The position numbers were made by a program, and so were the translations under genes. Under the pieces are notes generated by a model. It saw only the letters and a list, made by a program, of their open reading frames with translations, made no database searches and was not told where the DNA came from. A DNA stretch of 7,084 nt from a bacterium. Lineage in GTDB: Bacteria; Elusimicrobiota; Elusimicrobia; Elusimicrobiales; UBA9959. This document shows positions 1-4,529 of this stretch, piece by piece; position 1 is the stretch's first letter, and every line of letters starts with the position of its first letter. The stretch lies in contig JAJZVJ010000121.1 of the NCBI GenBank assembly GCA_021845705.1, positions 1-7,084 on the forward strand, given 5' to 3'.

Positions 1-944
1 CGATCTGGCTCCGGGAGGGGGGTCTCCGCCGAAGGCATATCCCGGGCGGCAGTGTCCTCCGCGCTCACAGGAATTACAGAAGTCAGCTCGGAGATCTTGG
101 TAACGTCCTCGCCCCTGCCTCCGTCCGCAGGCACGACATTCGAGATCCGGCAGCCGTCCTTGTAGACGAAGTCGTTCTCGCCGCGCACCAGGATGCCTTC
201 TACCAGGCCGGTCCTGCCGTTGAACACGGCCGAGCCGGAATTCCCGCCGTAAGTGTCCAGGTTCGCCACGAAGTAACCGACAGGCGAGGGATCGCGCACC
301 GCCGCGCCGCCGGCGACCTTGACCGGCAGACCGGACGGGTGGCCTATTACGACGAGAGGATCGCCTTTTTTAAGGGCCTCGCCGCGGCTCACGGCCAGGG
401 GAGCCTTGCCTTCGGCCGGCCTGTCCAGCTCGATCAGCGCATAATCCGGCCCCAGCGTGGTGTAGTCCTCATTGAGATACCGTTTTACTATCTTCTTGCA
501 GGAATACACGTCGGAAGCCGGCGCGGAAGAAGGCCGCGCGCCGCTCTCTTTGAGGTTGAAACCGAACACGAACTTCGTATCCGCGCAACCTGCATCGTCC
601 TTTATGCAGTGACCGGCCGTCATCACCAGGTTCTTGCCGACCAGCGAGCCGGAACAGAAAGCCCCGATGGGCTGTTCGCGGAACGGCTCACCCGCGCAAA
701 GTCCCATTGCGGAGCCGTAATTAGCGGTAGCCAGTTTATAGGAGCCGTCGGCCGCCTGGGTCACGTCGGAGCCTCTCCAGAGGGAGACCACCGAGTCGGC
801 CAGCCTGCGCAGATCGGGAGCGGCCTGGTAGTAATCCAGCCTGTCGTCGACTCCGTAGATAACCTTATTCCCCGCTGACTTTTCCGTAGCGGACGCCATA
901 AGAGGCCCGCTTATAAGAACCAGCGCTGCGATAATATTTCTCAT
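1..944 (-). CDS. Secreted trypsin/V8-like serine protease (S1 fold), C-terminus cut by window edge
   Basis: The 314 visible codons run off the window at base 1 with no stop. Residues 1-19 look like a Sec signal peptide (MRNIIAALVLISGPLMASA, cleavage before TEK), so the enzyme is probably exported. The chymotrypsin-fold triad is readable: His112 in TAGHC, Asp167 in PDYALIEL and Ser236 in GGNSGSAV. Cys97 and Cys113 flank the His loop like the chymotrypsin Cys42-Cys58 disulfide. Asp230 lies six residues before the nucleophile, where trypsin has Asp189, so Arg/Lys specificity is possible but speculative. After about residue 285 the protein becomes a Ser/Pro/Glu-rich tail, perhaps a linker to something outside the window. 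The ATG at 944 was chosen because AAAGGA (956-951) sits 6 nt upstream; the in-frame ATG at 950 directly abuts that site. It follows the subtilase gene by 21 nt, probably co-transcribed. The natural substrate is unknown. Confidence 0.9.
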   Translation of the reverse strand, partial: MRNIIAALVLISGPLMASATEKSAGNKVIYGVDDRLDYYQAAPDLRRLADSVVSLWRGSDVTQAADGSYKLATANYGSAMGLCAGEPFREQPIGAFCSGSLVGKNLVMTAGHCIKDDAGCADTKFVFGFNLKESGARPSSAPASDVYSCKKIVKRYLNEDYTTLGPDYALIELDRPAEGKAPLAVSRGEALKKGDPLVVIGHPSGLPVKVAGGAAVRDPSPVGYFVANLDTYGGNSGSAVFNGRTGLVEGILVRGENDFVYKDGCRISNVVPADGGRGEDVTKISELTSVIPVSAEDTAARDMPSAETPLPEPD

Positions 945-965
945 GTTCATTCCTTTAAGGCTTCG

Positions 966-2165
966 TTACTTCACAAGGTTTCCAGCATCCACGAGCCCGG
1001 CTCCCTGTTCAGAAGGCTGTAGGCCCAGGCTTACAGCCGCGCTCTGCAGAGCTTTCCTCACCGCCGCCGGGGTTTTAGCGCCGGCGCCCACCGCCAGAGC
1101 GGCCAGTCCCGCCACGTGGGGGGAAGCCATCGACGTCCCGGACAAGGACTTATAGAGCCCGCCCATGTACGTGGAATTTATAGCTACGCCGGGCGCGATA
1201 AACGCTATCTCGGGCCCGCGCGACGAGAAGGAGGCTATATTATCGGCCGAATCGGAAGCCGCCACGGCTATGGACTGCGGATACCTCGCCGGGTAGTTCA
1301 CCGGGCCGGAGTCGTTCCCGGCGGCCATCACAAGCGTGACACCAGCTTTATAGGCCGCTTCCACGGCTTTCTGTATGGCCGCGCTGCCGCTGGGGCTGCC
1401 GAGGCTCATATTGACCACATCCATTTTGTTATTGACGGCCCACTGTATGCCGTCGATTATGGCGGAATAAGCCCCGCTGCCCCGGGCGTTGAGCACCTTC
1501 ACGGCGTAAAGGGAGGCTTTCGGCGCCACGCCGACCACCCCGGCCCCGTCGCTGACCGCGCCGATTATCCCGGCCACATGCGTGCCGTGCCCATTGTCGT
1601 CCAGCGGAGGTTTGGAATTGTCGAGGGCGTTATAGCCGCCGGCGTAATTAGCTTTCAGGTCGGGATGAGTGTAGTCCATCCCGGTATCGATGATCCCGAC
1701 CTTCACACCCTGGCCCATGGTCGTGCTCCAGGCGGCGGAGGCGTTAACCCGTTTTACGCCCCACTGCATTTCGAAAGCCGGGGCGGCCCGGGGAACCGCA
1801 GGCGCGGGGATAAAGCCGGTATAGTCGCCGGCTCTTATCGCCGCTAAAGAAGTATTGATATAAGACAGGGGCAGGGCGGCGGGCGCCGCTTCTATCCATG
1901 TAATTACCTGATCTTCTTCTACCGCGCAGACATGCGGGCAGGACAAGATGTCGGGCTCCAGGACCTTGTCCGGAAATTCCGCCGTCACGGCGTTTATCAG
2001 GGGGAGATCTTTAAGGACCTTGCCGCCCAGCTTTTTAAGCCCCGCGATCCTTTCACGGACCGGGGTACCGGGGGTGAACGTAACTATCTTCTGGGAAGCC
2101 TGGGAATTAGCGGCCAGGACGGAGGCTAACAGGAACGCAGCGCCGAACAGCTTCAACCTTTTCAC
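966..2165 (-). CDS. Secreted subtilisin-like serine protease (peptidase family S8) with I9-type propeptide
   Basis: This is a complete 399-residue subtilase starting at GTG 2165. Residues 1-23 form a signal peptide (VKRLKLFGAAFLLASVLAANSQA). Residues about 24-90 resemble the inhibitor_I9 propeptide that folds the enzyme and is then removed. The catalytic domain begins near MQWGVKRVNA (about residue 133). It contains Asp160 (GIIDTGMDYTHPD), His193 (NGHGTHVAG), the oxyanion Asn284 (AAGND) and the nucleophile Ser345 (GTSMASPHVAG), so all catalytic residues are present. The C-terminus ends soon after the catalytic domain, giving the usual size for a simple secreted subtilase without accessory domains. 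A longer reading from ATG 2249 is possible, but it lacks a good ribosome site and would bury the signal peptide. It is probably first in a two-gene protease operon with the S1 protease; the role could be extracellular protein degradation or processing. Confidence 0.95.
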   Translation of the reverse strand: MKRLKLFGAAFLLASVLAANSQASQKIVTFTPGTPVRERIAGLKKLGGKVLKDLPLINAVTAEFPDKVLEPDILSCPHVCAVEEDQVITWIEAAPAALPLSYINTSLAAIRAGDYTGFIPAPAVPRAAPAFEMQWGVKRVNASAAWSTTMGQGVKVGIIDTGMDYTHPDLKANYAGGYNALDNSKPPLDDNGHGTHVAGIIGAVSDGAGVVGVAPKASLYAVKVLNARGSGAYSAIIDGIQWAVNNKMDVVNMSLGSPSGSAAIQKAVEAAYKAGVTLVMAAGNDSGPVNYPARYPQSIAVAASDSADNIASFSSRGPEIAFIAPGVAINSTYMGGLYKSLSGTSMASPHVAGLAALAVGAGAKTPAAVRKALQSAAVSLGLQPSEQGAGLVDAGNLVK

Positions 2166-2169
2166 GATC

Positions 2170-2176
2170 CCTCCTT
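2170..2176 (-). promoter_or_regulatory. Ribosome binding site that fixes the GTG start of the subtilase
   Basis: On the minus strand AAGGAGG is followed by GATC and then GTG (2165-2163). It is a near-perfect anti-SD match at short but workable spacing, and the GTG opens directly into a textbook signal peptide. This favours GTG over the in-frame ATG 84 nt upstream. Confidence 0.8.
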
Positions 2177-2218
2177 GAGGACGCGGCGAAAAGCCGCAAA
2201 AGGCCGGCGCTAACGGAT

Positions 2219-2237
2219 AAAGTCTACCTAAGACTTT
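2219..2237. repeat. Short perfect inverted repeat (7-bp arms) in the divergent intergenic region
   Basis: AAAGTCT (2219-2225) and AGACTTT (2231-2237) are perfect complements around the 5-base spacer ACCTA. The repeat lies about 55 bp upstream of the subtilase start. It could be an operator for a dimeric regulator or a small hairpin in the protease leader. No U-tract follows on either strand, so it is not an intrinsic terminator. Confidence 0.45.
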
Positions 2238-2356
2238 GATACCCGTCATGAGCCGAAAGACCCAGGCGGATCTGGGCCCTTGGGGAAAGCGCGCGAATAA
2301 GCCCGACGTAAACCTCAGGCTGGAAAATAGAAAAGTAAACGCCGGACCTTTTTTAC

Positions 2357-2362
2357 TAGAAT
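2357..2362 (+). promoter_or_regulatory. Candidate -10 box (TAGAAT) placing the transcription start at the sigma-factor GTG
   Basis: TAGAAT resembles a sigma-70 -10 box and ends 6 nt before the GTG start at 2369, so initiation would fall on or beside the start codon. No Shine-Dalgarno sequence lies between them. No good -35 is seen about 17 bp upstream (AGTAAA), which weakens the call. Confidence 0.35.
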
Positions 2363-2368
2363 ATTCCT

Positions 2369-2953
2369 GTGACTGGCGACGAAAACGAATTTGAACTTTT
2401 GCGGCGTTTCTCGGAAGGGGACGAAGACGCTTTTTCCGGCGTATTAGCGCGCTGGGAGAAACCGCTGTTTAATTTCATATACCGCCTGATACCTGAAAGG
2501 ACCGAGGCGGAGGATATAGAGCAGGAAGTGTTCCTTAAAATAGCCGCCTCCGCCGGAAGCCTGCGCGAGCGGGCCAGATTTTCCACCTATCTTTACCGCA
2601 TCGCTTACAATCACTGTATCGACCGCATAAGGCGCAGGACCGTGAGAGCCGCCGGGACGTCCTTTGTAAGCCTGGACGAGGCCGCCGAGAACGACTCCGG
2701 CGAGAAGTTCAACAGGCAGGTCCCGGACCCGTCGGACCTGCCGGCCGACCTGCTCCGGGAACGGCAGGAAACAAAATATTCGGTGGAAACGGCTCTTGCG
2801 GAACTGCCTGAGAACCAGCGCGCGGCCATCATGCTCAGAGTGTACGAAGACCGCCCCTATACTGAAATAGCCGAGATCCTCGGCGTTTCTGTGCCTTCGG
2901 TAGAGTCCCTCCTGTTCAGAGCCCGCCAGAACCTCTCTAAGAAACTGAAATAA
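2369..2953 (+). CDS. ECF-family RNA polymerase sigma factor (sigma-70 group 4, RpoE-like)
   Basis: The 194-residue protein has the two-domain layout of ECF sigma factors. Region 2 spans residues about 20-90: it starts GDEDAFSGVLARWEKPLF, continues with the EDIEQEVFLKI segment and the -10-recognition helix RFSTYLYRIAYNHCIDRIRRR. An acidic linker follows (about 91-135). Region 4 spans about 138-194, with the helix-turn-helix YTEIAEILGVSVPSVESLLFRAR that reads the -35 element. The GTG start at 2369 is the only plausible one: an in-frame TAG lies at 2357-2359 and region 2 needs the N-terminus. No SD precedes it. No anti-sigma gene directly abuts it. A zf-HC2 anti-sigma-like gene lies 740 nt downstream beyond a DUF302 gene, and I infer that pair as cognate. 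It probably directs transcription of the metal-efflux operon. It carries no Cys-rich C-terminal extension of the CorE type. Confidence 0.95.
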   Translation: MTGDENEFELLRRFSEGDEDAFSGVLARWEKPLFNFIYRLIPERTEAEDIEQEVFLKIAASAGSLRERARFSTYLYRIAYNHCIDRIRRRTVRAAGTSFVSLDEAAENDSGEKFNRQVPDPSDLPADLLRERQETKYSVETALAELPENQRAAIMLRVYEDRPYTEIAEILGVSVPSVESLLFRARQNLSKKLK

Positions 2954-2965
2954 TCCGGCCCCGCT

Positions 2966-2996
2966 CCGCAAGTTTTTTCAAAGTTCTGCGTTTAAC
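2966..2996 (+). promoter_or_regulatory. Repeat copy 1: putative ECF sigma-dependent promoter upstream of DUF302 leader
   Basis: This 31-bp segment begins 13 nt after the sigma-factor stop and matches 3644-3674 at 26 of 31 positions without gaps. The left block CCGCAAGTTTT is identical in both copies, and the right block ending TGCGTTTAAC is nearly so. Four of the five mismatches lie in the central spacer. A -35-like GCAAG (2968-2972) and -10-like CGTTTA (2989-2994) are separated by 16 bp, as expected for ECF promoters. Transcription would start near 3001 and give a leader of about 225 nt before DUF302, containing two hairpins. Confidence 0.6.
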
Positions 2997-3020
2997 TGGG
3001 CAGACCGGCGAACCAATTAA

Positions 3021-3074
3021 GGGGCAGCCTCTGCATCAGTCGGCGCTAACACTAAGACGTGCAGAGGCTGCTTC
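3021..3074 (+). repeat. Long stem-loop (12-bp perfect stem, extendable to 15 bp) in the DUF302 leader
   Basis: GCAGCCTCTGCA (3024-3035) is perfectly complementary to TGCAGAGGCTGC (3060-3071), with a 24-nt loop. In RNA the stem extends by two G-U pairs and one G-C to 3021/3074. It sits about 20 nt downstream of the transcription start expected from repeat copy 1. No U-tract follows, so it is not a canonical terminator. It could be an attenuator or binding element, the 5' part of a small RNA, or a remnant of a small mobile repeat. Confidence 0.7.
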
Positions 3075-3158
3075 CTGATATTCAACTATTATAAAGCGCG
3101 CCGTGCAAGCAGGAGCGGAGTTGACCGGCCAGCCTTAAAATTGCAGGATACTTGTAAA

Positions 3159-3196
3159 GCGGACCTGTTTTGCCGGGGGGGGAAAAACAGTTCCGC
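3159..3196 (+). repeat. Second leader hairpin (13-bp stem, one mismatch, G8 loop) before DUF302
   Basis: GCGGACCTGTTTT (3159-3171) pairs with AAAACAGTTCCGC (3184-3196) with a single mismatch. The 12-nt loop contains eight consecutive G (3175-3182). The structure ends 19 nt before the ribosome binding site AAGGAGGT (3216-3223). It could influence DUF302 expression or be part of a longer structured RNA together with the hairpin at 3021-3074. Confidence 0.6.
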
Positions 3197-3226
3197 GTTC
3201 CCGCACACGGCAGCCAAGGAGGTAAG

Positions 3227-3616
3227 ATGATAAAATACGGATTCACTAAAGAGCTGGACCTGCCCTTTGAGGCGGCGGTGGAAGCTGTGACCGCCGCGCT
3301 GAAGAAGGAAGGCTTCGGCCTGCTGACAAAAATAAATATGCGCGAGAAATTCAAAGAGAAGCTCGGCATCGACTTCCGGAACTATACCATACTCGGCGTC
3401 TGCAGCCCGGCGAACGCCTATAAAGCCGTACAGGCCGAGGAGAATATAGGGCTGATGCTGCCGTGTAATGCGATAGTATACGAGAAGGCCGGAAAAACGG
3501 CGGTGGCGATAATAAAACCTTCGGCAGCCATGGGGAGTATCGGCAACGAGGCGCTTGATCCCCTTGCGCTTGAAGTTGAGATCATGCTGAAAAAAGCTTT
3601 TGACGCGATAATTTAG
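3227..3616 (+). CDS. DUF302 domain-containing protein
   Basis: The 129-residue cytosolic protein has no signal peptide or membrane segment. It matches DUF302 along its length: an N-terminal strand-helix (YGFTKELDLPFEAAVEAVTA), the core YTILGVCSPANAYKAVQAE, then IGLMLPCNAIVYE and an AVAIIKPSA strand, and a final helix. The conserved family signature C-x-P...IGL-x-LPCN is intact, with Cys59 and Cys80. The family's biochemical role is not established. Its neighbours here, and the two cysteines, make a link to metal or redox stress plausible but unproven. The ATG at 3227 was chosen because AAGGAGGT lies just upstream; the in-frame ATG at 3170 would read through the leader hairpin. The gene has a long leader with its own putative ECF promoter, and the next promoter motif begins 27 nt after its stop, so it may be a separate unit in the same regulon. 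Confidence 0.9.
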   Translation: MIKYGFTKELDLPFEAAVEAVTAALKKEGFGLLTKINMREKFKEKLGIDFRNYTILGVCSPANAYKAVQAEENIGLMLPCNAIVYEKAGKTAVAIIKPSAAMGSIGNEALDPLALEVEIMLKKAFDAII

Positions 3617-3643
3617 CAGTCTCCCGCAAATAAACATTATCCC

Positions 3644-3674
3644 CCGCAAGTTTTCAGATAGTTTTGCGTTTAAC
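3644..3674 (+). promoter_or_regulatory. Repeat copy 2: putative ECF sigma-dependent promoter of the anti-sigma/efflux operon
   Basis: This is the partner of the 31-bp segment at 2966-2996 (26/31 identical, same block spacing). The -35-like GCAAG lies at 3646-3650 and the -10-like CGTTTA at 3667-3672, 16 bp apart. The expected start, near 3679, is immediately ahead of the GAGGG ribosome site (3681-3685) and the ATG at 3693. Sequence outside the 31 bp shows no similarity between the two copies, as expected of a binding site rather than a duplicated gene end. Confidence 0.65.
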
Positions 3675-3692
3675 CTCATAGAGGGTCATAAT

Positions 3693-4277
3693 ATGCCTGA
3701 TAATTGTTCAAGAACGGGACGCAAACTTTCCGCCTATCTGGACGGGACTCTGGCCCCCGCGGACCGGACCACGGTTGAAGCCCACACGGGCGTCTGCTCC
3801 TCCTGCTCCGGAGAACTGAGGACAATGGCCGCGGTGGATATGGATATAAAGCGGCTTCCCGTTATAGAACCATCTCCATTTTTCGCCGCGAGGGTAGCCG
3901 CCGCCGTACGTTCTGCCAACCGCTCCGTCACCTCGCTGCGCCGCTTCCTCCGCCTGCCGGTGCCTGCCATGGCCTTGATGATAGCCTTCATATTCGTGAA
4001 CCTTTTCACCTTCGCCTTCAATATCAACGCCATGGAGAACGGGCCGCGCAGGGAACTGGCCCGTAAGGTAATATCGCAGCTGGTCAGGCCCGCGAGCCTG
4101 ATAAACCCCGTGGCCCTCGCGCGCCTGTGCGGCGAATGCAACAAATACATGTGCCTGTGCATGCACGAAGAGGGGAAGCAGACCATCTGCCCCTGCAAAG
4201 ACTGCCAGATGAAGAAGCGGGCGGGAGCGGGGAAAAAGTCCGGAGAAGAAAGCATGGAGGGACACAATGTCCACTAA
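3693..4277 (+). CDS. Membrane-bound zf-HC2/ZAS anti-sigma factor with C-terminal Cys/His metal-binding cluster
   Basis: The 194-residue single-pass membrane protein starts with a zinc-binding anti-sigma motif: Cys5, then His31-x3-Cys35-x2-Cys38 (HTGVCSSC). An arginine-rich stretch (about 73-87) precedes one transmembrane helix (about 91-111), which predicts a cytoplasmic N-terminus and a periplasmic C-terminus. The outer domain carries an unusual cluster: C146-x2-C149-x4-C154-x-C156-x-H158-x7-C166-x-C168-x2-C171 (bases 4128-4205), then a Lys-rich tail. By family analogy the N-terminus sequesters an ECF sigma factor. I infer the partner is the sigma factor at 2369 and that the outer cluster senses a soft metal such as Cu(I), or redox state, to release it. 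It heads the efflux operon behind a putative ECF promoter, which would give feedback. A GAGGG ribosome site precedes the ATG. The gene overlaps the next by 11 nt. Confidence 0.85.
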   Translation: MPDNCSRTGRKLSAYLDGTLAPADRTTVEAHTGVCSSCSGELRTMAAVDMDIKRLPVIEPSPFFAARVAAAVRSANRSVTSLRRFLRLPVPAMALMIAFIFVNLFTFAFNINAMENGPRRELARKVISQLVRPASLINPVALARLCGECNKYMCLCMHEEGKQTICPCKDCQMKKRAGAGKKSGEESMEGHNVH

Positions 4278-4521
4278 ACTCGCGACGGCGGCCCTTACTA
4301 TGGCCGTGCTGTCGTTCGTGCATTTGTTCGGCGTGGAAAAAGCCGGCATGGCGGTCGCTTTCGGAACTATGGCCCTTAAAGACCCGTCGCTGACCTCGCG
4401 CGGGCAGAAGCTGGCCATGGCCGCGATTATAACCGGCCTGGCCTACCTGGCCGTGGTAGTCGGGGTTTTCATCTTCCACATGCCGGCCCTGAACGACCTG
4501 GCGGGGAAACTCGCGAAGTAG
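4267..4521 (+). CDS. Small two-helix membrane protein, DUF4190-like
   Basis: The 84-residue hydrophobic protein has a GGAGGG ribosome site 5 nt before the ATG, inside the end of the anti-sigma gene, so the two are translationally coupled. It shows a pattern typical of DUF4190-type proteins: a hydrophobic segment with AVLSF, a Gly/Ala-rich second half (GMAVAFGTMALKD), a short polar loop with SRGQKLA, and a second membrane helix (about 50-70, MAAIITGLAYLAVVVGVFIF). No catalytic or metal-binding residues stand out; only His19 and His71 could coordinate a metal. Its function is unknown. Its position between the anti-sigma gene and the efflux genes suggests an accessory role in sensing or in the membrane complex, but nothing in the sequence proves this. 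The family assignment is by pattern recognition only. Confidence 0.8.
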   Translation: MSTKLATAALTMAVLSFVHLFGVEKAGMAVAFGTMALKDPSLTSRGQKLAMAAIITGLAYLAVVVGVFIFHMPALNDLAGKLAK

Positions 4522-4529
4522 GCGATATC

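Larger units (their letters stand above)
2166..2368. other. Divergent intergenic region between protease operon and sigma factor gene
   Basis: This 203-bp non-coding stretch holds the leaders of two divergent genes. Three short inverted repeats are visible: GCGGC/GCCGC (2183-2197, loop GAAAA), AAAGTCT/AGACTTT (2219-2237) and CCCAG/CTGGG (2261-2276). The first lies just upstream of the subtilase SD and could be a leader hairpin. No convincing sigma-70 -35/-10 pair was found for the protease operon. The right end carries a T-run (2349-2354) and the TAGAAT box described separately. Confidence 0.6.

Noticed and set aside
339..878. Plus-strand reading frame of 179 codons inside the S1 protease gene
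   Set aside because: The minus strand encodes the full catalytic triad in order. The plus-strand frame is its shadow.
2166..2249. N-terminal extension of the subtilase to an ATG at 2249
   Set aside because: The extension has no SD, would cover the leader hairpins and would place a hydrophilic stretch before an obvious signal peptide. The GTG at 2165 has AAGGAGG in place.
2349..2354. T6 run before the sigma gene as a terminator
   Set aside because: There is no stem upstream and no plus-strand gene ends nearby.
2973..2978. T6 run after the sigma gene as an intrinsic terminator
   Set aside because: No stable GC-rich stem precedes it, and the run is part of the repeat shared with 3644-3674, better explained as a promoter element.
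3121..3152. TTGACC followed by GATACT as a sigma-70 promoter for DUF302
   Set aside because: The spacing is 20 bp, too long for a good sigma-70 promoter, and other -10 registers match poorly. Not supported strongly enough to list.
3170..3226. N-terminal extension of DUF302 to an ATG at 3170
   Set aside because: It reads through the hairpin and the ribosome site. The ATG at 3227 follows AAGGAGGT, and the family domain begins there.
2966..3674. The two 31-bp repeats as a CRISPR or attachment-site pair
   Set aside because: There are only two copies, about 680 bp apart with a gene between them. There is no integrase or cas gene, and the mismatches cluster in the centre as in promoters.
3708..4418. 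Long minus-strand reading frame opposite the anti-sigma gene (236 codons)
   Set aside because: The plus strand carries a ZAS motif, a membrane helix and a coupled downstream gene. The antisense frame has no recognisable features.
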